Shown here: positions 37,456 through 44,700 of the stretch, in pieces
Numbering within the stretch: the stretch's first letter is position 1
Layout of the letters: every line of letters begins with the position of its first letter
Assembly: GCA_016217545.1 (NCBI GenBank)
Contig: JACRHT010000002.1
Location: 496,001-560,000 of the forward strand
DNA length: 64,000 bases
From: Opitutia bacterium
GTDB lineage: Bacteria; Verrucomicrobiota; Verrucomicrobiia; Opitutales; Opitutaceae
Direction: 5' to 3'
Notes under the pieces: generated by a model
Told to the model about the DNA's origin: nothing
What the model saw: only the letters and a program-made list of their open reading frames with translations
The model's database searches: none
Translations under genes and position numbers: made by a program

Positions 37456-38520
37456 TCAGTCCGCGGTCTCGTCCGTCGTCGCCGGCGCGATGTATTTTTC
37501 GAGCTTCAGATTCAGCAACGGCACGAGCGCCAGCAACCCGAGGCAAGTCAGCCCAAGCACCGCATACCCCGCCGTGTCGTGCACCGTGCCGTTGATCGCC
37601 TCCGGCCCATAGGCGTAGGCCCAGCCGGTGAGGAACAGGCTGCGCGCGAGATTCATCACGAACGCGAACCCCATTGCCGCGACCACGAGAAAAACCTTCT
37701 TCCACAACCGGTCGAAAAACATCGCCCCGAGAAACGATCCCGCGAACAGGCACGCCGTCAGCGACCGGATGCCCGAGCACGCCTCCGCGACGCCCACCGG
37801 CCCCTTCGGCAGCATCAGCACGTTGCCCTGCTGCTCCACCGGATACCCGAGCACGTCGAAGACGAACGCCACCACCGTCACGACCTTGCGGAGAAGGAAC
37901 AAACTCACCTGCGCCTCCACCGCCGACACCAGCGGCGCCGAAATCAACCAAACGCACACCGGAAAAACAAACAGCGCCGCCACGCGAAACCGCGGTTCCC
38001 CAAACAGCTCCCGCATCGCCCGGTAGGGGCGGTTGCCCCCAACCGCCCTTCCGTCAGCCCCGCTCGCCGCAGCCACCGTCGCCACCGGCACATTGAAAAA
38101 CAACAGCGACAGCACCACCGCCACCATGCCGCTCGTCAGCGCAAATGTCCCCGGCTGCGACGTCCCCGCGCCCGCGCGATAAAACGCGCCGAGCAGGAAG
38201 AACAGCGCCCCGCTCACCAGCCCGAGCGTCGCCGCCGCGTTCAACGTCCAACGCACCCACCCCGCCGCCGGTCCCACGCGCTCCGCTTCCGCGATTCGCG
38301 CCGCGATCTGCGGCCAACGATCATAGACGGCGTAGACCGTGAACAACGGCACAAGCCAGCCGAACGAATAATCCTCCTTCACCCGCCACCAGTGCGACTG
38401 ATCCCACGCCACGAACGCCACGAATCCGCCCGCCAATCCCAACGCCGCGAGAAATTGCGCCGGCACGCGCGCGGGCGCGGCGACCTGGGTTGGATTAGCG
38501 GGATTCGGGACGGCTTCCAT
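37456..38520 (-). CDS. Exosortase/archaeosortase family transpeptidase
   Basis: The 354-aa polytopic membrane protein has the exosortase triad: Cys in GVAEACSGIRSL, Arg in NLARSLFLT and His in HDTAGY. Exosortases cleave PEP-CTERM-like C-terminal signals and hand proteins to surface polymers. A palindromic DNA repeat (38022-38050) is inserted in frame and encodes DGRAVGGNRP in a predicted loop. The start overlaps the upstream DUF2238 gene by 26 bp. No target protein with a PEP-CTERM-like tail lies in the window. Confidence 0.88.
   Translation of the reverse strand: MEAVPNPANPTQVAAPARVPAQFLAALGLAGGFVAFVAWDQSHWWRVKEDYSFGWLVPLFTVYAVYDRWPQIAARIAEAERVGPAAGWVRWTLNAAATLGLVSGALFFLLGAFYRAGAGTSQPGTFALTSGMVAVVLSLLFFNVPVATVAAASGADGRAVGGNRPYRAMRELFGEPRFRVAALFVFPVCVWLISAPLVSAVEAQVSLFLLRKVVTVVAFVFDVLGYPVEQQGNVLMLPKGPVGVAEACSGIRSLTACLFAGSFLGAMFFDRLWKKVFLVVAAMGFAFVMNLARSLFLTGWAYAYGPEAINGTVHDTAGYAVLGLTCLGLLALVPLLNLKLEKYIAPATTDETAD
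38022..38050. repeat. Palindromic repeat (GTAGGGGCGGTTG) inside the exosortase gene
   Basis: AGGGGCGGTTG and CAACCGCCCTT form an 11-bp stem with one mismatch around a CCCC loop. It adds codons without breaking the frame. Its form is that of REP-like repeats usually found between genes. Confidence 0.75.
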
Positions 38521-39139
38521 GCGTGACGCGCGCCATCGAACGGTCGTGCGCGCCGCTGAGCAATGTCAAAGCTGCCAGCGCGCCGATCAACGCCCACGCC
38601 ATGTCCGACTGCGTGTCCCACGCGTAACCTTGCGTGCCCAGAAAATCATCCGCCGCCGCGCCGCTCGCCACCGCGGTCCACCACTCCATCAGCTCGTAGA
38701 ACGCGCTGAACCCGAGACAAACCGCCACGACAAGAAATCCCGTCCACCGACTCGGCCGCCCGTCGCCGCGATTCCCCAGCGGCGACGTCCGCAACAAAAT
38801 CTCCCGCGCCAGCACCGCCGGCACGAACCCCTGCGCAAAATGCCCGAGCTTGTCGTAATTGTTCCGCGTCCAGCCGAACCACTGCATCCACCACTCGCCC
38901 ATCGGCACCCGCGCGTAGGTGTAATGCCCGCCGACGATCAGCACCACTGAATGCAGCCACACGAGCACGAGCAGCAAGGTCGACAGCGGAAAACGCCGCC
39001 GCACCGCCACGATGAGCGGCACACCGATCAACACCGGCACGACTTCGAGGAACCACGTGAAGAAATCATGCGGCCGCACCGCCGACCAGCCGAGCACCGG
39101 CAGCAGTAGGACGAGAAAGACCGTCAGTCTCCGCTCCAT
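38495..39139 (-). CDS. DUF2238 (YjdF-like) membrane protein
   Basis: The product has 214 aa. Start MERRLTVFLVLLL is chosen because it opens the first membrane helix. Five or six hydrophobic segments are visible, with the family core YDKLGHFAQGFVPA and AFYELMEWW and TQGYAWDTQSDM. Function is unknown. The conserved His, Glu and Asp in membrane helices recall VanZ-like proteins. Its 26-bp overlap with the exosortase gene suggests co-expression and perhaps a shared envelope role. Confidence 0.85.
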   Translation of the reverse strand: MERRLTVFLVLLLPVLGWSAVRPHDFFTWFLEVVPVLIGVPLIVAVRRRFPLSTLLLVLVWLHSVVLIVGGHYTYARVPMGEWWMQWFGWTRNNYDKLGHFAQGFVPAVLAREILLRTSPLGNRGDGRPSRWTGFLVVAVCLGFSAFYELMEWWTAVASGAAADDFLGTQGYAWDTQSDMAWALIGALAALTLLSGAHDRSMARVTHGSRPESR

Positions 39140-39262
39140 CGATTTTTCCTCCGCTTGGATTGTGCGCGCACGCCGCCAGCTTGCGCACCCACGCCTGGCC
39201 TTCAAGCCGGCAGGTGGCACGCCAGCCGATCGCCCGCGCCATCCCCGCCCATCTCGCCCTCT

Positions 39263-40111
39263 TCACCGCAACGCCGCGATAAACTCCACCGCCTGCCGCA
39301 CGATTTCCGGCGTCGCCAAAATCCGATAGTGCCCCCGGCCGGGCACCGCGACCATCCGCGCCCCGCGCCACATGCCCACGAACTCCTCCGCCGCCGCGAA
39401 ACTCGCATCCTCGTCCGCCGGATCGTGGAAAACCAACAACGCGCACGGTGCCTGCCGCGCCACGACCCGCATGTCCACGTCCGCACACCGCGACCGCGTC
39501 CGCCGCTCCACCGCCGCGAAGAACTTCTCGCGCAGCCCGTCCGCGAGCTGCATCCGCGCCGCCACGCGCGTCAACCGCTCCAGCTGGCTCTGCGGCGGCG
39601 CCAGCAGCACCAACCCGCGCGGCGCCGCGCCGAGCGTCGCGCTCATCGCCGCACCCGCCGCGCCCATCGAGTGGCCGATCAGCGCAAAAAACTTCCCCAC
39701 CTCGCGCTCCACCTCCACCAGCGTCCGCGCCACCAACGGCACATGCGCCTCGTCGCCGGGCGAGTCCCCGTGCCCCGGCAGATCGAGCGTCAGCACGCGA
39801 AAACCCGCCGCCGCCAGCGGCGCGGCGAACGCCCCGAGCTGTGCGCCGTGCCCTTCCCAACCGTGCACCAGCCCGACCAGCGGCGCCTCCGCCGCGCCCC
39901 ATTCCCACGCCGCCAGCTCGCCGTAACTCGTGTGCAGCGTCCGCGGCCGCGCGTTTTCAAGATAGCCGAGTTCGCGCGGCATCCGCCGCGCCCCGCGCAT
40001 CGGCCGCACGAAAATCGCCGCCGCCAATTCCCCCAGCGCCGCCTCGTCGAGCGAGCCGGGCGGTATGGTCACGCCGCGTTTCGCCGCGGCCTTGAGCAGG
40101 ATTTCGGACAT
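39263..40111 (-). CDS. Alpha/beta hydrolase
   Basis: The product has 282 aa. Start MSEILLKAAAKRG is chosen, as upstream in-frame residues are not protein-like. Nucleophile elbow is GHSMGAAG (Ser), the oxyanion region is VHGWEGHG, the acid is likely the Asp in HDPADEDASF, and the catalytic His is in PGRGHYRIL. It is a general esterase/lipase-like fold with no signal peptide. Substrate is unknown. The neighbours give no pathway. Confidence 0.87.
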   Translation of the reverse strand: MSEILLKAAAKRGVTIPPGSLDEAALGELAAAIFVRPMRGARRMPRELGYLENARPRTLHTSYGELAAWEWGAAEAPLVGLVHGWEGHGAQLGAFAAPLAAAGFRVLTLDLPGHGDSPGDEAHVPLVARTLVEVEREVGKFFALIGHSMGAAGAAMSATLGAAPRGLVLLAPPQSQLERLTRVAARMQLADGLREKFFAAVERRTRSRCADVDMRVVARQAPCALLVFHDPADEDASFAAAEEFVGMWRGARMVAVPGRGHYRILATPEIVRQAVEFIAALR

Positions 40112-40218
40112 GCCGCCAAGACACCGCGCGCCGCCCGATTGTCGAGCGCGCAAGCCCGGGCCGCCCGGCCAATCGGCGCTTTGACAACCCTTCCCGCCTG
40201 TCCCACCGTCCCGACTCA

Positions 40219-40716
40219 ATGCAACACCTGCACGCCTACTGGCGCATGGAGTATATCGAGACGCCGCGGCTGCCCGACACCGGCGACATCTTCACGGCGT
40301 TGCCCGCACTCGGCGACGACGCGCAGGCACTCATCGTCCATCGCAGCGCACTGAGTTACCTCGTGCTGAACCGCTTTCCCTACAACGCCGGCCACCTGCT
40401 CGCCGTCCCGTTCCGCGCCGCCACCGATCTCACCGAGCTCACCGCCGCCGAGCGCACTGACCTGATGGACGAAATCGTTTTCGCCAAGGAACTCCTCCAG
40501 GCCGCGCTCAATCCGCAGGCGTTCAACATCGGCTTCAATCTCGGTTCCGCCTCCGGCGGCAGCATCCCGCACCTCCACGCGCACATCGTGCCGCGCTGGT
40601 CCGGCGACACGAACTTCATGCCCGTGATCGGCGAGACGCGCGTCCTCCCGCAATCCCTCGAAGCCATGTATCGCCGCCTCACCGACACGCTCCCGAAAAT
40701 CCCCGCCCGCGTGTAG
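40219..40716 (+). CDS. HIT-domain protein (AP4A phosphorylase/hydrolase-like)
   Basis: The 165-aa protein has the histidine triad HLHAHIVPRW near residue 118 and the upstream segments NRFPYNAGHLLAVP and NIGFNLGSASGG. Members transfer or hydrolyse nucleotide alpha-phosphates, and this long form resembles bacterial Ap4A-acting enzymes. It lies 62 bp upstream of phoH, with a heptanucleotide repeat tract between them. Confidence 0.92.
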   Translation: MQHLHAYWRMEYIETPRLPDTGDIFTALPALGDDAQALIVHRSALSYLVLNRFPYNAGHLLAVPFRAATDLTELTAAERTDLMDEIVFAKELLQAALNPQAFNIGFNLGSASGGSIPHLHAHIVPRWSGDTNFMPVIGETRVLPQSLEAMYRRLTDTLPKIPARV

Positions 40717-40731
40717 CTCCGCCACTCCCCT

Positions 40732-40774
40732 TCTTCCGTCCTCAGTCCTCAGTCCTCCGTCTTCCGCTCTTCCG
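40732..40774. repeat. Heptanucleotide repeat tract upstream of phoH
   Basis: Units TCTTCCG, TCCTCAG, TCCTCAG, TCCTCCG and TCTTCCG follow at exactly 7-nt steps, then one 8-nt unit. The tract ends 4 bp before the proposed GTG start and so occupies the ribosome-binding region of phoH. Confidence 0.85.
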
Positions 40775-40778
40775 TCCA

Positions 40779-41777
40779 GTGCCCGCCTCGAAAACCGTCC
40801 AGTTCCCCAACGCCCGCCACCTCGCGCAGCTCTACTGCAACGACGAGAAGAACCTCACGCTGGCCGAACAGAAACTCAGTGTCCGCTTCGTCACCCGCGA
40901 CGACTGGCTGAAAATCGACGGCCCCGAAGCCGCCGTCGCGCGCGCCGACGAGTTCTTCGCCCGCCTCAACGAAGGCCGCACCCAAGGCATGGCGATGCGC
41001 TCCGCCGATTTTCGCCGCCTGCTCGAGACCTTCGTCGCCGACGGCGGCCCCGAGCGCCTGCGCGCCCTCTTCTCCGAGCCGCTCCAAATCGGCACCGCGA
41101 AGAAAACCATCGTTCCGAAAACGATCGGTCAAAAACTCTACCTCCAGGCCATCCAGAAAAACCCCGTCGTCTTCGGCATCGGCCCCGCCGGCACCGGCAA
41201 GACCTACCTCGCCATGGCCGCCGCGATCACCGCCCTGATGAAGAACCAGGTGCAACGCGTCGTCCTCACCCGCCCCGCCGTCGAGGCCGGCGAGACCCTC
41301 GGCTTCCTCCCCGGCGACCTCCGCGAAAAAATCCTCCCTTACCTGCGCCCGCTCTACGACGCGATGCACGACCTCCTCTCGCCCGAGGACGCCACGACGC
41401 TCGCCGAAAAGGGCATCATCGAAATCGCCCCGCTCGCCTACATGCGCGGCCGCACGCTCGCGAACTCCTTCATCATCCTCGACGAGGCGCAGAACACCAC
41501 ACCCGAGCAGATGATGATGTTCCTCACCCGCCTCGGCGACGAATCGCGCATGGTCATCACCGGCGACGTCACCCAAATCGACCTCCCGCGCACGAAGCCC
41601 TCCGGCCTCCTTCAGGCCCCGCGCATCCTCCGCAACATCCCCGGCATCGAGGTCCACCACTTCACCGCCACCGACGTCGTGCGCCACCCGCTCGTGCAGA
41701 AAATCATCGACGCCTACGAGCACGCCAAGACCTCCGGCGAGGACGCCCAACGCCCCGGCCACCCGACCGGACCGTAG
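40779..41777 (+). CDS. ybeZ: PhoH-like ATPase (YbeZ)
   Basis: The product has 332 aa with a GTG start. An N-terminal KH-like region is followed by the ATPase core: Walker A GIGPAGTGKTYLAMA, Walker B IILDEAQNTTPEQMMMFLTR, and RMVITGDVTQIDLP. YbeZ is an RNA-associated ATPase/helicase that partners with the RNase YbeY, encoded next. No ordinary Shine-Dalgarno is visible since the upstream bases are repeat sequence. Confidence 0.94.
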   Translation: MPASKTVQFPNARHLAQLYCNDEKNLTLAEQKLSVRFVTRDDWLKIDGPEAAVARADEFFARLNEGRTQGMAMRSADFRRLLETFVADGGPERLRALFSEPLQIGTAKKTIVPKTIGQKLYLQAIQKNPVVFGIGPAGTGKTYLAMAAAITALMKNQVQRVVLTRPAVEAGETLGFLPGDLREKILPYLRPLYDAMHDLLSPEDATTLAEKGIIEIAPLAYMRGRTLANSFIILDEAQNTTPEQMMMFLTRLGDESRMVITGDVTQIDLPRTKPSGLLQAPRILRNIPGIEVHHFTATDVVRHPLVQKIIDAYEHAKTSGEDAQRPGHPTGP

Positions 41778-41792
41778 TTTCTGCTCCGCCTT

Positions 41793-41825
41793 GTCATTGC
41801 GAGGTGCGCAGCGACGAAGCAATCC
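41793..41825. repeat. Dispersed repeat GTCATTGCGAGG...GAAGCAATCC
   Basis: ATTGC at the left and GCAAT at the right form short inverted ends around GAGGTGCGCAGCGACGAA. This motif type is widespread as an intergenic repeat in many unrelated bacteria. It lies in the 60-bp gap between phoH and ybeY. Only one copy is in the window. Confidence 0.6.
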
Positions 41826-41837
41826 ATCCGACCCTCC

Positions 41838-42440
41838 GTGCCTCCGCGTCCGATCGAAATCCAAAACCGCCATCCGCGACTCCGCGCCCCCGCCGCGCAA
41901 GTCCGCCGCGTGATCGCGTTGCTCGACGAACATTTCCGCGTCGTCCCCGCCGACCTGCCGACCTTCGCCCGCGCGCACCGCGCCAGGTTCTCCCGGGCCG
42001 CCCTCCGTTCTCGGTCCTCCGTCAACCGTCGTCAGCTCTCCGTCCCCTGTCCTCCGTCTTCAGTCCTCCGTCCACCATCCTCCGCCCTTCCGCCCGGCGA
42101 GCTCTCCCTCGTCTTCCTTACCGACCCCGCGCTGGCGCAACTCCACGAGGACTTCATGGACGACCCGACGACGACCGACGTGATCACCTTCGAAGGCGAC
42201 GCGGCGGCCGGACTCGCCGGCGAGATCTGCGTCTCCGCCGACACTGCCCGCGCCTACGCCCGCGAGCACGGCCACGACTTCGCCACGGAACTCACGCTCT
42301 ACCTCGTGCACGGCTGGCTGCACCTCGTCGGCTTCGACGACCTCCAGCCCGCGAAAAAGCGCCGCATGCGCGCCGCCGAGGCCCGCGCGCTGAAGCTGCT
42401 CATCGCCCACCGCGCCATCCCCGCCTTCCGCCTGCGCTGA
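41838..42440 (+). CDS. ybeY: Endoribonuclease YbeY with repeat-encoded insertion
   Basis: The product has 200 aa, about 45 more than usual, GTG start (PIEIQNRH is the family N-terminus). YbeY is a zinc RNase for 16S rRNA 3' maturation and ribosome quality control. The core has LSLVFLTDPALAQLHEDF, TTDVITFEGD and the metal motif HGWLHLVGFDD, where the usual third His is Asp. The extra segment (about residues 52-88, Ser/Pro/Arg-rich) is encoded by a degenerate 7-nt tandem repeat at 42001-42084 and lies before the first core strand. Confidence 0.9.
   Translation: MPPRPIEIQNRHPRLRAPAAQVRRVIALLDEHFRVVPADLPTFARAHRARFSRAALRSRSSVNRRQLSVPCPPSSVLRPPSSALPPGELSLVFLTDPALAQLHEDFMDDPTTTDVITFEGDAAAGLAGEICVSADTARAYAREHGHDFATELTLYLVHGWLHLVGFDDLQPAKKRRMRAAEARALKLLIAHRAIPAFRLR
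42001..42084. repeat. Degenerate heptanucleotide tandem repeat within ybeY
   Basis: Twelve consecutive 7-nt units end in G (one in A) at 42007, 42014, 42021 and so on to 42084. Many are TCCTCCG, others TCTTCAG or TCAACCG. The total of 84 nt is both 12 x 7 and 28 codons, so the frame of ybeY is kept. Confidence 0.9.
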
Positions 42441-42450
42441 AGCCGCCCAA

Positions 42451-42477
42451 GGTGGTCGCCGCCGTCCCGGCGGCGAC
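42451..42477. repeat. GGTGGTCGC-family repeat, short copy
   Basis: This 27-nt element begins 10 bp after the ybeY stop. It has an internal dyad (GTCGCCGCCG / CGGCGGCGAC) and matches the left arm of the palindrome at 19704-19730 in 24 of 27 bases. Confidence 0.7.
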
Positions 42478-42602
42478 ATCCCACGCCTCCGTTCTGCGAT
42501 CTTCGCACGTCGCCGACATCGTCCCGGGTCACCGCGCGCTCCAGACCACGCTGATTTGCCTTTGCGTCCGGGGCGCATTGCGTGCCCAAATCCGCGCCGT
42601 CC

Positions 42603-43277
42603 ATGGCAGAAACCCGCCTCACCTCGCTTCGCAACGCCTTCCTCACCGGCCTCGTGCTGGTGGCGCCGTTCGTCGTGACGATCTGGGCGTTGCGCCTGAT
42701 CATTAGTTTCGTCGGCGGCTCGATCACCCCGCTGTTCCAGCCCTACCTGCCCGACGCGCTGAGCCACCTGCCCGCGATCGTCTGGGACATCGCGACGACT
42801 GTCATCGTCCTCTCCCTCATCGCCGCGCTCGGCTACCTCTCACGCCTCCTGCTCGGTCAATGGGTCGGCGCGATGACTGAGCGATTCATCCAAGGCATCC
42901 CGGGCGTCGGCAGCTTCTACAACAGCGTTAAACAATTCATCGACACCTTCGGCACCAAGGACCGTGCGCAATTCAACAAGGTGGTCCTGGTGCAATTCCC
43001 GCGCCCCGGCGCGTGGACCATCGGCTTCGTCACCAACACCGCCCGTGGCGAACCGCATCAGCATCTCGCCGGCGACCACTGGGCCGTCTTCGTGCCCACC
43101 TGCCCGAGCCCGGTGAACGGCTTCTTCATGTTTCTCCCCTCGGCCGAAGTCGTCGAACTCGAGATGAGCGTCTCCGACGCCATGAAGACCGTCATCTCCT
43201 GCGGCGCCGTGCTCCCGCACTGGAACGACCCCGCTGCCGCCAAGGCCGCCCTCAAAACCTGGGCCGCCGGCACCTGA
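42603..43277 (+). CDS. DUF502 family membrane protein
   Basis: The product has 224 aa. Start MAETRLTSLRNAF is preferred over a GTG seven codons upstream. Two N-terminal membrane helices (TGLVLVAPFVVTIWALRLII and IATTVIVLSLIAALGYL) precede a soluble domain with GIPGVGSFYNSVKQ, TIGFVTN and VFVPTCPSPVNGFFMFLP. DUF502 proteins are of unknown function, widespread in Gram-negative bacteria and plants. It stands 45 bp upstream of recO. Confidence 0.9.
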   Translation: MAETRLTSLRNAFLTGLVLVAPFVVTIWALRLIISFVGGSITPLFQPYLPDALSHLPAIVWDIATTVIVLSLIAALGYLSRLLLGQWVGAMTERFIQGIPGVGSFYNSVKQFIDTFGTKDRAQFNKVVLVQFPRPGAWTIGFVTNTARGEPHQHLAGDHWAVFVPTCPSPVNGFFMFLPSAEVVELEMSVSDAMKTVISCGAVLPHWNDPAAAKAALKTWAAGT

Positions 43278-43322
43278 GTCCGGAACCCGCGTCAGCCTTC
43301 GCCGGCGCCGTCCTCCGTCCCC

Positions 43323-43943
43323 ATGCCCGGCCAACAGCTCACGAGCGTCGCCTTCATCCTCGGTCGCCAGGCGTCCGGCTCCGACACTTTCGAGCAACTC
43401 ACCGCCTTCAGCGAAGAACACGGCATGCTGCTCTGCCTGCGCCGCGTCTCCACGAAAGCCGCCACGAGCACGCCGCCCCTCGATCTTTTCGACGAAGCCG
43501 AACTCGCCCTCGACTCATCCTCGCAAGGCCGCACCTGGTTCATCAAGGAACACCGCCATCTCCGCCGCTTTCCGGGCATCGGCCGTAGCTACGACGCCCT
43601 CCGCGCCGCCGCCGCCCTCGCCACGCTGATCACCCGCAACCCCGTCGCGGACGAGTCCCGCGCGCCGATCGTCGCGTTGCTCCGCCAAAGCCTCAGCTCG
43701 CTCGAAACCGGCGCGCGCCCCGATTTGGTCTGGCTGAAATCGCTCTTCGTCTTCCTCCGCGACGAAGGCTACCCGGTGAAACAACAGTGGTGGCAACAAC
43801 TCGGCTCCGTCGAGCGCGAGGCCGCCGCCCAGATTCTCAACCAGCCCATCGCCGGCCAGAATCCCGAGGCCGCCACCGTCGCGCAACTCACCCAGCGCCT
43901 CGAAGCCTGGGTCGCCGGCGACACCGAGATTCGCCTGCGCTGA
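43323..43943 (+). CDS. recO: Probable DNA repair protein RecO
   Basis: The 206-aa protein is modest in conservation. The N-terminus SVAFILGRQASGSDTFEQLT... EEHGMLLCLRR matches the OB-fold pattern of RecO, followed by a helical C-terminal region, but no zinc-binding Cys cluster is seen. RecO helps RecA load on SSB-coated DNA. The assignment depends on the OB-like start and size and could be wrong. Confidence 0.6.
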   Translation: MPGQQLTSVAFILGRQASGSDTFEQLTAFSEEHGMLLCLRRVSTKAATSTPPLDLFDEAELALDSSSQGRTWFIKEHRHLRRFPGIGRSYDALRAAAALATLITRNPVADESRAPIVALLRQSLSSLETGARPDLVWLKSLFVFLRDEGYPVKQQWWQQLGSVEREAAAQILNQPIAGQNPEAATVAQLTQRLEAWVAGDTEIRLR

Positions 43944-43995
43944 ACGGCGCGACGCCGGTGTTGACGCTTTGTCAGAGTCGTTGCACGGTGCGCCC

Positions 43996-44667
43996 ATGAA
44001 AAAACGGACCAACTCCACGCGGCGTCCGTCGCCTGATCGCGAAAAACGCCGGCAGGAAATCCTCCGCGCGGCCACCCAGCTGTTCGCCGAGCGCGGCATG
44101 GAAAACGTCACCTTCGGCGACATCGCCCGCTCCGCGCGGTTGAGCCGGCCGCTCGTGTATTTCTATTTTCCGGACCTCGAGACGCTCTTCCTCGAAGCGG
44201 TCGTCGTCGCCACCAGCAAGCTCCAGCAGCGCTTCCTCCACTCCCTCCGGCCGAGCCTAAACGGCCTCGACCAGCTCATGGCGCTCGGCGCCGCCTACGT
44301 GCAATTCGCGCGCGACGAGCCGGCGCTCTTCCAGCTCCTGGCGCACCGCGAAACCAAATCCAATTCCGCGGAAAAATCCGCGCATCCGCTCGAGACCGAG
44401 TGCCACACGCGCTTCAGCGGCATCATGGACGTCCTCGGCGCCACCTTGCGCCAGGGCATCGCCGACCGCTCGATCCGCCCCGACGTCGGCGACCCGGCGC
44501 AGGTCGCCGTGTGCCTGTGGGGCCTGACGCACGGCCTGATTCAAATCAGCACCACGCAGCTGCCCACCATCGAGAGCAAGCTCGGCGCCGCCGCCGCAGC
44601 CGGCCTGCCCGACTTCGGCATGGACCTTCTCCGCCGCAGCCTCGCGGCGCGCACACGCCGTTCTTGA
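43996..44667 (+). CDS. TetR/AcrR-family regulator of the adjacent efflux operon
   Basis: The product has 223 aa. Start MKKRTNSTRRPSPDREKRRQ is chosen for its ATG and position. The HTH is RQEILRAATQLFAERGMENVTFGDIARSARLSRPLVYFYFPD-like near residues 15-60, and the ligand-binding C-terminal domain is helical. It lies 33 bp upstream of a TolC-MFP-RND operon on the same strand, with TGTCAG/CTGACA dyads in both the upstream and the downstream gap. It probably represses itself and the pump until a substrate binds. Confidence 0.92.
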   Translation: MKKRTNSTRRPSPDREKRRQEILRAATQLFAERGMENVTFGDIARSARLSRPLVYFYFPDLETLFLEAVVVATSKLQQRFLHSLRPSLNGLDQLMALGAAYVQFARDEPALFQLLAHRETKSNSAEKSAHPLETECHTRFSGIMDVLGATLRQGIADRSIRPDVGDPAQVAVCLWGLTHGLIQISTTQLPTIESKLGAAAAAGLPDFGMDLLRRSLAARTRRS

Positions 44668-44697
44668 CAACCTGTCAGCGCTGACAAACTGTCAGCG
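44664..44697 (+). promoter_or_regulatory. Probable TetR operator and promoter before the efflux operon
   Basis: The perfect 14-bp palindrome TGTCAGCGCTGACA (44673-44686) is followed by a further half site CTGTCAGCG (44689-44697). A TTGACA hexamer overlaps the tetR stop (44664-44669). A related TTGACG...TGTCAG arrangement lies before tetR at 43961-43975. The dyad sits directly upstream of the tolC-like start at 44701, as a roadblock or operator would. Confidence 0.7.
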
Positions 44698-44700
44698 CCC

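Noticed and set aside
42001-42084. CRISPR-like array in ybeY
   Set aside because: The units are only 7 nt with no spacers, and no cas gene is present in the window.
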